From Solirubrobacteraceae bacterium (GTDB lineage: Bacteria > Actinomycetota > Thermoleophilia > Solirubrobacterales > Solirubrobacteraceae), in contig JAUJPF010000005.1 in the NCBI GenBank assembly GCA_030447275.1, forward strand, positions 1-64,000: a stretch of 64,000 nt of DNA, in the 5' to 3' direction. Position 1 is the stretch's first letter. Each line of letters opens with the position of its first letter. The position numbers and the translations under genes are program-made. The notes under the pieces were generated by a model. The model searched no databases, had not been told where the DNA came from, and saw only the letters and a list, made by a program, of their open reading frames with translations. This document shows, piece by piece, positions 16,938 to 24,054 of the stretch.

Positions 16938-17365
16938 CCCGCCAGCAGCTCGTCGGTGGCGCCGTCGGCGGCACCGTCGAAGCAGTGCTCGAGCACGCGC
17001 GCGAAGACCGGCTCCTCCGGCGCGGCGCGCGCGAACAGCGTCATCGACGAGCGCAGCTTCCTCGCGTCGATGCCGCCGAAGACCGCGAAGGCGTCGCCGC
17101 CGGGCAGCTCGGCGGCGATCCGCGCGGCCTCGCGCAGCCGCGGGCCGAGCACGGGGTGCTCGACGTACGCCCGTGCCTCGGCGAGCGACGCGATGGCGTA
17201 CGTCCGCGCCGCCGGGCTGCGCCCGAGCCCGGATATCTGCGGGAAGACGAACCACATCCAGTGGCTCGTCTTGCGGCCGGCGCGGAGCTCGGACAGCGCG
17301 CGCTCAAACGTGCTGCCGCCGTCCTGCGCGTCGACGAACCTCTGGAGACGGTGCGGGTCGCTCAT
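16934..17365 (-). CDS. DUF1810 family protein
   Basis: 143-residue cytoplasmic protein of the DUF1810 family, function unknown. Typical segments are DPHRLQRFVDAQ at the start, ELRAGRKTSHWMWFVFPQISGLGRSPAARTYAI, and HPVLGPRLREAA near the middle, followed by VFGGIDARKLRSSMTLF and EHCFDGAADGATDELL. The ATG at 17365 is chosen because everything upstream in frame lacks homology. Length is normal for the family. It is divergent from the membrane protein gene beginning near 17403. Confidence 0.85.
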   Translation of the reverse strand: MSDPHRLQRFVDAQDGGSTFERALSELRAGRKTSHWMWFVFPQISGLGRSPAARTYAIASLAEARAYVEHPVLGPRLREAARIAAELPGGDAFAVFGGIDARKLRSSMTLFARAAPEEPVFARVLEHCFDGAADGATDELLAG

Positions 17366-17402
17366 GCCGGTGGTTCTTCCCGCCGGGTACGGTTGCCGCG
17401 CC

Positions 17403-18362
17403 TTGCACCCGAGCCCCGACGACGTCGAGCACCCCACCCCGGTCGGCCCGCCCCTGGCGCCGGTCACGAGCCGCCTCGGACCGCCCGGCGTGTGGATGCG
17501 CCGCCACCCGGTCGCGGTGACGGTGATCGGCAGCCTCGTCGTCGCGGCGGCGCTCGTCGTCGGGCTGTGGGACAAGCGCGAGGACTTCGTCGACGCCTTC
17601 GGCAGCGCGTCGGCGTCGCTGCTCCTGTGGGCGATCGCCCTTCAGCTCGTCTGGCTCATCGCCCGCAGCGAGGCGTGGCACGTGTGCGTGGAGGCGGCCG
17701 GCGGCCGCGTGAGCCGGCGGCGGCTCTATCGCGCGGCGAGCGTCGGCTACCTCGGCAACCAGTTCAACAGCAACTTCGGCCTCGGCGTCCGGATCGCCGC
17801 GCTGCGGCGCAGCGCGCCCGACCACAGCCCGTCGCCGTCGGTGCTCATCGCCGCCGAGCTGCCGATCGTGGTCGTCGAGGTCGCGCTGGCGGCGATCCTG
17901 TCGTTCACGCTCATCGCGCCGCTCGGCGTCCCGTGGTGGGTGCCGGTCGCCGCGCTGGCCGTCACCGCGGTCGCCATCGGCGGCGCCGGCCGGTTCGTGC
18001 GCCACCGCCGCGAGGGGTTCTGGCAGGGCCTCGACGTGCTGCGCGGGCTGTCGAGCCGCAACGTGATCATCGGCCTCGTCATGTTCGCGACGGGCGCGCA
18101 GGTCGTCCGCAACATGGTGGTGATCGAGGGGCTCGGGATCGACATCTCGGTCTTCGACGCCGTCGCGCTGCTGATCGCGTCCGCCGCGGTGGGGCTGCTG
18201 CCGGTCGGCCCCACCCTCGGCGCCGCGACCGCGGTGCTGATCCTCGGCGCGACCGGCGTCGCCGTCGTCGCCGCGGCCGGCGCGCTGCTGACGGCGACGA
18301 GCGCCGTCGGCTCGCTGTGCTTCGCGGCGTGGGCGCTCGCCGACCGGCTGCGCCCGGCCTGA
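17403..18362 (+). CDS. Lysylphosphatidylglycerol synthase TM-region-like membrane protein (UPF0104)
   Basis: Polytopic inner-membrane protein with about seven or eight hydrophobic segments, of the flippase-like family related to the membrane half of MprF and to AglD. Conserved hints are SVGYLGNQFNSNFGLGVRIAALRR and ELPIVVVEVALAAILSF. No lysyltransferase domain is present, so a lipid-flipping role is only an inference. Start choice is uncertain. TTG at 17403 keeps a Pro-rich cytoplasmic head, GTG 17490 or ATG 17496 (MRRHPVAVTVIGSLVV) would begin right at the first membrane helix. The stop overlaps the next ATG by one base (TGATG). Confidence 0.75.
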   Translation: MHPSPDDVEHPTPVGPPLAPVTSRLGPPGVWMRRHPVAVTVIGSLVVAAALVVGLWDKREDFVDAFGSASASLLLWAIALQLVWLIARSEAWHVCVEAAGGRVSRRRLYRAASVGYLGNQFNSNFGLGVRIAALRRSAPDHSPSPSVLIAAELPIVVVEVALAAILSFTLIAPLGVPWWVPVAALAVTAVAIGGAGRFVRHRREGFWQGLDVLRGLSSRNVIIGLVMFATGAQVVRNMVVIEGLGIDISVFDAVALLIASAAVGLLPVGPTLGAATAVLILGATGVAVVAAAGALLTATSAVGSLCFAAWALADRLRPA

Positions 18363-19303
18363 TGCGCGACCGGCCGGTCGCCATCGCGCTGGCCGGCGCG
18401 CTGACGATCGCGTTCTCGGGGATCCTCGTCCGCCTCGCCGACGTCTCGCCCGAGACGGCGGCGTTCTTCCGCTGCCTGTACGCGCTGCCGGCGCTGGGGG
18501 CGCTCGCGTGGTGGGAGCGGCGCCGGCTCGGGCCGCGGCCGCCGCGGCGCGTCGCGGTGTGGGGAGCGGGGCTGCTGTTCGCCGCCGACCTCGTCTTCTG
18601 GCACCACGCGATCGCCGACGTCGGCGCCGGCCTGGCCACCGTGCTCGGAAACCTCCAGGTCGTCCTCGTCGCCTTCGTCGCGTGGGCGACGCTCGGCGAG
18701 CGGCCCGAGGCGCGGGTCCTCGCCGCGGTGCCGATCGTCCTGATCGGCGTCGTCTTCATCTCGGGCGTGCTCGAGACCGGCGCGTACGGCGACGACCCGG
18801 CCCGCGGCGTGCTGTTCGGCGTCCTCACCTCGCTCGCCTACGCCGGCTTCATCCTGCTGCTGCGCAGCGCGAACGTCGGGCGGCCCGCCGGGCCGCTCTT
18901 CGAAAGGCGACCGTCGTCTCGACGCTCGGCTGCCTCGCCGCGGGCGCGGCGCTCGGCACGCTCGACCTGGTGCCGGGCTGGCCGGCGCAGGGCTGGCTCG
19001 TCCTGCTGGCGCTCAGCTCGCAGGTCCTCGGTTGGATGCTGATCTCGGTGTCGCTGCCGCGGCTGCCCGCGGCGGTGGCGTCGGTGCTGCTGCTGGCGCA
19101 GCCGGTCGCGGCCGTGCTGCTCGCGGCGGCGATCCTCGGCGAGGACCCGTCGCTCGTGCAGGTCGCCTACGTCACGACCGTCCTCGCGGGGATCGCCGTG
19201 GCCACGCTCCGCTTCGGGCGGCGGGCGGCCGAAGCGCCGGCCCTGAGGGGAGCGCCGCCGCCGCCCGGAGGAGAGGCGGCGGCGGCGGCTTCGCAGGGCC
19301 TAG
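18362..19303 (+). pseudogene. EamA/DMT-family transporter, frameshifted
   Basis: Ten-helix drug/metabolite transporter. The first five to six helices read well from ATG 18362 (ALTIAFSGILVRLADVSPET, ...VAVWGAGLLFAADLVFWHHA, TVLGNLQVVLVAFVAWATLGE). At 18,902-18,906 the frame shifts and helices continue as ATVVSTLGCLAAGAALG, VLGWMLISVSLPRLPAAVAS and VLLLAQPVAAVLLAAAILGE. The end is ambiguous. In the original frame a TGA occurs at 19244-19246 and a TAG at 19301-19303, the latter forming a shared CTAG with the opposing gene as in seven other places here, which is why I chose it. That choice needs a second, compensating indel. Confidence 0.65.
19254..19286 (+). terminator. Perfect 12-bp GC hairpin between convergent genes
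   Basis: GCCGCCGCCGCC (19254-19265) pairs perfectly with GGCGGCGGCGGC (19275-19286) across a 9-base purine-rich loop. It lies just before the convergent stop region, so a two-way terminator is possible, although no T-run follows and in the longer reading of the transporter it would be coding (Pro/Ala-rich). The simple GCC repeat is also an indel-prone place for sequencing. Confidence 0.4.
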
Positions 19304-19614
19304 GCCCAGCGGGGGAGGAGCGCCGTGCGGCGCTCGCGGCGGGGGCCGCCGCGGTGCTCGGCGCAGGCGCGGAGCAGGTCGACGATCGACCCCGAGCGGC
19401 GGAACGGGTCGGCCACGGCGTGGCCGTCGTCGACGCTCAGCGCGGCCCACGGCTCGCCCCCGACCTCGGCGAGCAGGATCTCGCCGCGGGGCGCGGCGGC
19501 GGAGTCGAGCTCCGCGAGCCGCTCGACGGCGTGCCGGTCGTGGTGCCCGGCGCGCCGGATCGAGATGGCGGGCTCGTAAGACAATGAGGTGGAGGTTGGC
19601 AGTAGGCGGGGCAT
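19300..19614 (-). CDS. Hypothetical protein, acetyltransferase-like fragment
   Basis: 104-residue protein. YEPAISIRRAGHHDRHAVERLAELDSA followed by RGEILLAEVGGEPWAALSVDDGHAVADPF resembles the first half of a GNAT fold (strand, two helices, two strands), but the acetyl-CoA-binding loop is absent, so it is not a working acetyltransferase. Proteins of this short type recur in related actinobacteria, from memory. The Arg-rich C terminus (HRGGPRRERRTALLPRW) may be disordered. It is divergent from the MocR-type gene at 19682. Confidence 0.6.
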   Translation of the reverse strand: MPRLLPTSTSLSYEPAISIRRAGHHDRHAVERLAELDSAAAPRGEILLAEVGGEPWAALSVDDGHAVADPFRRSGSIVDLLRACAEHRGGPRRERRTALLPRWA

Positions 19615-19655
19615 TGTGCGATCCTTGCGGGGAGCGGTTGGCGACTTGTGCCACT

Positions 19656-19670
19656 TTAATCGCGATTGAA
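19656..19670 (+). promoter_or_regulatory. Candidate operator of the MocR-type gene
   Basis: TTAATCGCGATTGAA is a near-perfect inverted repeat with the perfect core AATCGCGATT (19658-19667). It ends 11 bases before the regulator's ATG, inside the 67-base divergent region, and is strikingly AT-rich for this sequence. Position suits autoregulation of the GntR/MocR protein and of the opposing gene. Binding is inferred, not shown. Confidence 0.45.
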
Positions 19671-19681
19671 CGACAGGGTCA

Positions 19682-21187
19682 ATGTCCTACAACATCAACT
19701 TGAACGACATCGAACGGAACGGCGAGCGGTCGGTCACGCAGCAGCTCGTCGACCGGTTCGCGGAGCTCATCGACGCCGGGTCGCTCGAGCCGGGCGCGAA
19801 GCTCCCGACCACGCGCGCGCTCGCCGAGCAGGCCGGCGTCAACCCGCTGACCGCCGCGCGCGTGTACCGGCGCCTCGGCGAGCTGGGCTACACGACGGCG
19901 ACCGTCGGCCGCGGCACGTTCGTCCGCACCCGGCCGCCGCACAGCGCGCCCGCCGACGCGAACGACGACACCTGGCAGCTCGCCGCCCTCCCCCACCGCA
20001 CCCCGAGCTACACCGAGCAGATGCTCGAGGAGTCGTTCCGCTCGCCCGAGAGGACCGACGTCGTCATGCTCTCCGCCGGCTGGGCCGACCCCGCGTCGTT
20101 CCCGCGCCGGGCGGTCGAAGACGCCGGGCGGCGCGTCCTCGCGGAGCACATGGACGAGACGCTGAACTACCAGCCCGTCGAGGGGGTGCCCGTGCTGCGC
20201 GAGGCCATCGCCGACCTCGGCGCCCGCCACCGCTTCGCGACCGGGCCCGACGAGATCGTGGTGACCACGGGCGCCAAGCAGGCCATCGACCTGGCCGCTC
20301 GGGCGCTGCTCGAGCCCGGCGACGTCGCCGTCGTTGAGTCGCCGACGTTCGCGGGCACGCTGAGCGCGTTCGAGAACGCCGGCGCACGGCTCCTGCCGAT
20401 GCCCGTCGACGAGGACGGCGCCGACATCGGGGCGATCGAGCGGATCCTCGCGCGGCACGAGGTCAAGGTCGTCGCGCTCCAGACCTCGTGCCAGAACCCG
20501 ACCGGCACCGCCCTGTCGCAGGAGCGGCGCGAGCGCCTGCTCGAGCTCGCGCGCGAGCGGTCGTTCTTCGTCGTCGAGGACGGCGTCTACTCCGGCCTGC
20601 GCTTCGACGGGCCGCGCCTGCCCGCGCTGCGCGCCGACGCGCCCGCGCACGTCGTGCACATCGAGTCGCTCTCGAAGACGGTCGCGGGCGGCCTGCGCAT
20701 CGGCTGGCTCGCGGCGAAGGGTCCCGTCCTCGCGCGACTGGCCCAGCTCAAGATGAAGAGCGACCTCCACACGCCGTCGATGACCCAGCTCGTCGCGGCC
20801 GAGCTGCTGAGCGGCGACGCCTACGAGGACCACGTCCGCACGAGCGCCGCCGTCTACCGCGACCGCCGCGACGCGATGCTCGAGGCGCTCGACCGCCACT
20901 TCGCCGACGCAGCGTCGTGGATCGTCCCCGGCGGCGGGCACAACCTGTGGGTGACGCTCGACCGCCCGGTCGACGAGCGCCAGCTCTACGCCGAGGCCCT
21001 GCGCGAGGGCGTGACGTTCCTGCCCGGCGGCGCCGTGCAGCCCGAGCCCACGGGGCGGACGAGCCTGCGCCTGTCGTTCAGCATCGTGCCGCCGGAGCGC
21101 TTCGACGACGGCATCCGCCGCCTGGCCCGCGCGCTGCGCGCCGTGCAGCGCCGCTCGCGCGTCGCGGCGACCGGGATGATCTCCTAG
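19682..21187 (+). CDS. MocR-type GntR regulator with PLP aminotransferase-like domain
   Basis: 501-residue fusion of an N-terminal GntR winged helix (residues about 15-80, LPTTRALAEQAGVNPLTAARVYRRL) and a class I aminotransferase fold. In MocR regulators PLP or its adducts act as the sensed ligand. The PLP lysine is in SLSKTVAGGLRIG (about residue 333), the Asn/Asp/Tyr cofactor contacts are in TSCQNPTGTAL and VEDGVYSGLRF, and LNYQPVEGVPVLREAIADL is also typical. The family is best known for control of PLP synthesis (PdxR) or amine metabolism, but no obvious target operon adjoins. ATG start lies close after the palindrome at 19656. The stop shares CTAG with greA. Confidence 0.9.
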   Translation: MSYNINLNDIERNGERSVTQQLVDRFAELIDAGSLEPGAKLPTTRALAEQAGVNPLTAARVYRRLGELGYTTATVGRGTFVRTRPPHSAPADANDDTWQLAALPHRTPSYTEQMLEESFRSPERTDVVMLSAGWADPASFPRRAVEDAGRRVLAEHMDETLNYQPVEGVPVLREAIADLGARHRFATGPDEIVVTTGAKQAIDLAARALLEPGDVAVVESPTFAGTLSAFENAGARLLPMPVDEDGADIGAIERILARHEVKVVALQTSCQNPTGTALSQERRERLLELARERSFFVVEDGVYSGLRFDGPRLPALRADAPAHVVHIESLSKTVAGGLRIGWLAAKGPVLARLAQLKMKSDLHTPSMTQLVAAELLSGDAYEDHVRTSAAVYRDRRDAMLEALDRHFADAASWIVPGGGHNLWVTLDRPVDERQLYAEALREGVTFLPGGAVQPEPTGRTSLRLSFSIVPPERFDDGIRRLARALRAVQRRSRVAATGMIS

Positions 21188-21648
21188 CTGATCGCGACGA
21201 CCTTCAGCCGGCGCTCGCCGCGCGGCGTGGCGACGACCGCGACCTCGCCGGGTCGCCGGTCGCGCAGCGCGGTGCCGACCGGCGAGTCGAACGCGAGCAG
21301 GCCCTCGGACGGCCTGGACTCGTGCGCGCTGACCAGCGTGTAGGTCATCCGCCGCCCGCTGTCGTCCTCCACCTCGACCGTCGAGCCGAACGCGACGGCG
21401 TCGCCGCCCTCGGAGGCCTCGACGACGCGCGCGTTGAGCAGCTGCTCGCGGAGCTGGAGGATCTTCGTCTCGAGGTGGGCCTGGGCGTCCTTCGCCGCGT
21501 GGTACTCCGCGTTCTCCTTCAGGTCGCCCCAGGCGCGCGCGGTCTTGATCTGCTCGGCGATCTCGTGCCGGCCGCGGCCCTCGAGGTCCTCGATCTGCGC
21601 CTGAAGGCTCGCGAGGCCCTCCTCGGTCATGTAGCTCGGCTCGCTCAC
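21184..21648 (-). CDS. greA: Transcription elongation factor GreA
   Basis: Rescues backtracked RNA polymerase by stimulating transcript cleavage. 154 residues, normal length. The GTG at 21648 gives SEPSYMTEEGLASLQAQIEDL, matching the usual GreA start. The coiled-coil tip carries the acidic catalytic residues in WGDLKENAEYHAAKD, and the C-terminal FKBP-like domain has VAFGSTVEVED and SPVGTALRDRRPGEVAVV. No ribosome-binding site precedes the GTG. A TATAT-containing stretch lies a few bases upstream, so leaderless translation is possible. Only 28 bases separate it from the divergent gene at 21677. Its stop codon shares CTAG with the MocR-type gene. Confidence 0.93.
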   Translation of the reverse strand: MSEPSYMTEEGLASLQAQIEDLEGRGRHEIAEQIKTARAWGDLKENAEYHAAKDAQAHLETKILQLREQLLNARVVEASEGGDAVAFGSTVEVEDDSGRRMTYTLVSAHESRPSEGLLAFDSPVGTALRDRRPGEVAVVATPRGERRLKVVAIS

Positions 21649-21676
21649 GCCAGACGACGATATAGGCTCGCGCCGG

Positions 21677-21973
21677 ATGCTCGAGGAGCTGACCATCGAG
21701 GACTTCTCCACCCGCGTCGGCGACGCGTTCCCCGCGACCGCCGGCGACGGGCGCGCCCTGACGTTGACGCTCGACTCGGTCGACCCGCTCCCCCGGCCGG
21801 TCGGGGACAAGGGGCGCGAGCCCTTCTCGCTCGAGTTCCACGACGCGGCGCCCGACCCCGTGCCGCAGCAGATCGTCGCCGTCGAGCACCCCGAGATGGG
21901 GAGCTTCGACCTCTTCGTCGTCCCGCTCGGCCAAGGGCCGGACGGGATGCGCTACGAGGCCATCTTCACGTAG
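21677..21973 (+). CDS. DUF6916-like small protein of the tail-collar cluster
   Basis: 98-residue protein that resembles DUF6916 by memory of its pattern: EELTIEDFSTRVGDAF at the start, a central PFSLEFHDAAPDPVPQQIVAVEHPEMGSF and the ending DLFVVPLGQGPDGMRYEAIF. It is predicted all-beta and acidic, without export signal. Relatives are commonly encoded beside tail-collar proteins, as here, which suggests a role with them (chaperone, adaptor or structural subunit), but no activity is known to me. Unlike the rest of the cluster it lies on the + strand and its end overlaps the acetyltransferase end by 22 bases. Confidence 0.65.
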   Translation: MLEELTIEDFSTRVGDAFPATAGDGRALTLTLDSVDPLPRPVGDKGREPFSLEFHDAAPDPVPQQIVAVEHPEMGSFDLFVVPLGQGPDGMRYEAIFT

Positions 21974-22425
21974 AGCAGGTACACGCCGTGCTCGCCGGCC
22001 GGCTCGAAGCCGAGCCGCTCGTACAGCCGCCGCGCCGGGTTGTCCTGCTCGACGTGGATCGACAGCCTGCGCCCGCTGGCGCGCGCCTCGTCGGCCAGCG
22101 TGGAGAGCAGCCCGCTGCCGATCCCCCGGCCCCGGAACGCCGGCGCGAGCGCGATGTCCATGATCCGGATGTCGCTCGGCCCGCGGTGCACGTAGAGCCG
22201 CCCGGCTGGCTCGCCGTCCACCTCGACGACGTCGAGCGCGGCGCCGTCGTAGTGCTCGCGGTAGTGCGCGTCCTGCGCGGCGAACTGCTGCTCGACGAAC
22301 GCGCGCTTCGTCGCGTCGTCCCACGGCACCGGCGCGAGCTCGGGCTCGCGGACGCTGGCGTAGAGGTCGACGAGGAACGGCCGGTCGGCGTCGCCGACCG
22401 GCCGCAGCCGCAAGGCGTCCGGCAC
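21952..22425 (-). CDS. GNAT-family N-acetyltransferase
   Basis: 157-residue acetyltransferase with a full GNAT fold. The acetyl-CoA pyrophosphate loop is RGRGIGSGLL (motif A, about residues 98-107) after IRIMDIALAPAF, and HVEQDNPARRLYERLGFEPAGEHGVYLLYVKM forms the C-terminal half. The ATG overlaps the last base of the tail-collar stop, so it is the last gene of that operon. A plausible task is acetylation of an amine on one of the co-encoded surface proteins, but small-molecule substrates are equally possible. Confidence 0.85.
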   Translation of the reverse strand: MPDALRLRPVGDADRPFLVDLYASVREPELAPVPWDDATKRAFVEQQFAAQDAHYREHYDGAALDVVEVDGEPAGRLYVHRGPSDIRIMDIALAPAFRGRGIGSGLLSTLADEARASGRRLSIHVEQDNPARRLYERLGFEPAGEHGVYLLYVKMAS

Positions 22426-22946
22426 TACCCGCGCGGCGGGAACACGCCCTGCAGGGCGATGCTGAAGTAGAACGTCAGGTACGGCTGCATGTTGTTGTGC
22501 GGCTGGGATGCGCCCGCGGGCGCCAGCGCCTGCGGCGACATCGGCACGAGGTTCGCCGGGTTGTCGAGGTAGGCGTTGGTGTTGGCGCGGCCGAGCGACC
22601 GGTCCGGTGCCGGGCTCTGGAGGTTCGCCGGGCCGGAGCCGCCGTTGACGGCGTGGGCGTGCATGGGGATCTCGCTCTCGAGCAGCGTCACCGTCTCAGA
22701 GCCGCCCTGCTCACCCAGATCGTGCGGGGAGAGGCCGGGGCCCTGGCCAGGGTGCATCGGGGCCCGGCCTGCGAGGTCGGGCAGACCGAACGTCGACTTG
22801 CCGTCGCCGCCGTAGGTGGTCCCCAGCAGCGAGAAGAGCGCGGTGTTCTGCGAGATCGGCATGAGCTGCCCGTTGCACCACGCCCAGCCCTTCGGCGCGA
22901 AGGTGAACGGGAAGATGCGGATCTCGGCAACGAAGGGATCGGCCAT
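22425..22946 (-). CDS. Tail-collar domain protein (MdpB-like), copy 1
   Basis: 173-residue member of the phage tail-collar (PF07484-type) family also known from microcystin-dependent protein MdpB. Signature parts are VAEIRIFPFTFAPKGWAWCNGQ, ISQNTALFSLLGTTYGGDG, TFGLPDLAGRAP, a His-containing SEIPMHAHAVNGG, and the C-terminal QPHNNMQPYLTFYFSIALQG. The ATG at 22946 has AGGAG seven bases before it, and a GTG one codon earlier is less likely. It is third of three tandem paralogues and is separated from copy 2 by nine bases. No phage structural genes surround it. It probably forms trimers or larger assemblies outside or at the cell surface. Confidence 0.88.
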   Translation of the reverse strand: MADPFVAEIRIFPFTFAPKGWAWCNGQLMPISQNTALFSLLGTTYGGDGKSTFGLPDLAGRAPMHPGQGPGLSPHDLGEQGGSETVTLLESEIPMHAHAVNGGSGPANLQSPAPDRSLGRANTNAYLDNPANLVPMSPQALAPAGASQPHNNMQPYLTFYFSIALQGVFPPRG

Positions 22947-22955
22947 CACGCGCTC

Positions 22956-23459
22956 CTAGGTCGGGCTGGGGAAGATCCCGTACAGCGACAGGATGAAGTC
23001 GACGCACAGGTAGGGCTGGAAGTTCGTGTGCGGCTGTGACCCTCCAGCCGGCCCGACGGTCTGCGGGGCGAGCGGCACGGAGGCCGGGCTCTGGCGATAG
23101 AGGTTCCCGGCGCCGCTCGACCCCAGCACCTGGCCCGACGGGTTGGCCGCCGAGCCGATCGCGGTCGTCACCAGCAGCGGGTGCGTGTGCACGGGCAGCT
23201 GCGTCGTGGTGAGGGTGACCTCCTCGACGCCGCCGGCCTGCGCGAGCGGGAACTCCTGACCGTTGTGGACCGGGATGCGTCCGCGCAGGTCGGGGATGCC
23301 GAGCGTGCTCTCCCCGTCGCCGCCGTAGGTCGTGCCGATGAGCTGGTAGAGCGTCTCGTTCTCGGAGATCGGGAGGAGCTGACCCTCGCAGAAGATCCAC
23401 CCGGCGGGTGCGAAGTTCCCGGCGAACATCCTGATCTCGCCCACGTAGGGCTGTGCCAT
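22956..23459 (-). CDS. Tail-collar domain protein (MdpB-like), copy 2
   Basis: 167-residue paralogue with YVGEIRMFAGNFAPAGWIFCEGQ at the N terminus, ISENETLYQLIGTTYGGDG, TLGIPDLRGRIPVHNG, TTTQLPVHTHPLLV and the ending QPHTNFQPYLCVDFILSLYG. It is the most diverged of the three in the variable middle (about residues 95-130), which is where tail-fibre proteins usually place their exposed loops. A ribosome-binding site GAGGAG lies ten bases before the ATG. Intergenic gaps of 9 and 15 bases mark a single transcription unit with copies 1 and 3. Confidence 0.88.
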   Translation of the reverse strand: MAQPYVGEIRMFAGNFAPAGWIFCEGQLLPISENETLYQLIGTTYGGDGESTLGIPDLRGRIPVHNGQEFPLAQAGGVEEVTLTTTQLPVHTHPLLVTTAIGSAANPSGQVLGSSGAGNLYRQSPASVPLAPQTVGPAGGSQPHTNFQPYLCVDFILSLYGIFPSPT

Positions 23460-23474
23460 CGTCTTCGAGCTCCT

Positions 23475-23972
23475 CTAGTTGGGGCTGGGGAAGATGCCTT
23501 GCAGCGCGACGCAGAAGTTGAGCGTCACGTACGGCTGCATGTTCTGGTGGGGCTGCGACCCCCCGGTCGCGCCGTTCGTCGACGGGTCGAGCGTCGTGAG
23601 CTGCGTCGGCACCCCGTAGGTGTCGACCACCTGGGCGAGCACGTTGCCGGTGGGCACCACCGCGTCGGCGTTCGTGGCCGAGGCGTTCATCGAGTGCGTG
23701 TGCATCGTCATCTCGTTCGCCGTCACCGTGTGCGCCTGCTCGCCGCCGGTGTTGCCGAGGGTGAAGCCGCCGCCCACGTGGATCGGCGCCTTGCCCCGGA
23801 GGTCCGGCAGCCCGAACGTCGTCTGCCCGTCCCCCCCGAACGTCGTGCCGAGCAACGAGTACAGCGCCTGGTTCTGGTTGATCGGCAGCAGCTGCCCGTT
23901 GCACTGCGCCCAGCCCTTCGGGGCGAAGTTGAAGCTCATGATGCGGATCTCCGACAGGAACGGCTCGGCCAT
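23475..23972 (-). CDS. Tail-collar domain protein (MdpB-like), copy 3
   Basis: 165-residue paralogue: FLSEIRIMSFNFAPKGWAQCNGQ, INQNQALYSLLGTTFGGDG, TFGLPDLRGKAPIHVGGG, NEMTMHTHSMNAS and ending QPHQNMQPYVTLNFCVALQG. The His-rich MHTHSM segment matches the metal-binding pocket of collar/receptor-binding tips in other family members. A GAGGAG ribosome-binding site precedes the ATG. It lies 82 bases downstream of the giant protein gene on the same strand, so it is probably the second gene of that operon. Confidence 0.88.
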   Translation of the reverse strand: MAEPFLSEIRIMSFNFAPKGWAQCNGQLLPINQNQALYSLLGTTFGGDGQTTFGLPDLRGKAPIHVGGGFTLGNTGGEQAHTVTANEMTMHTHSMNASATNADAVVPTGNVLAQVVDTYGVPTQLTTLDPSTNGATGGSQPHQNMQPYVTLNFCVALQGIFPSPN

Positions 23973-24054
23973 AGGGTGCTCCTCGACTGGTGCGATCGCC
24001 TCTAAGTGGCGACCCTATACGGAAGCGCTGGCCGATTGCCAGTCTTCTGATCGA

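Noticed and set aside
21677-23972. Prophage or tailocin, because of three tail-collar proteins
   Set aside because: No terminase, capsid, sheath, tube, baseplate, lysis or integrase gene is anywhere in the window, and neighbours are housekeeping genes.
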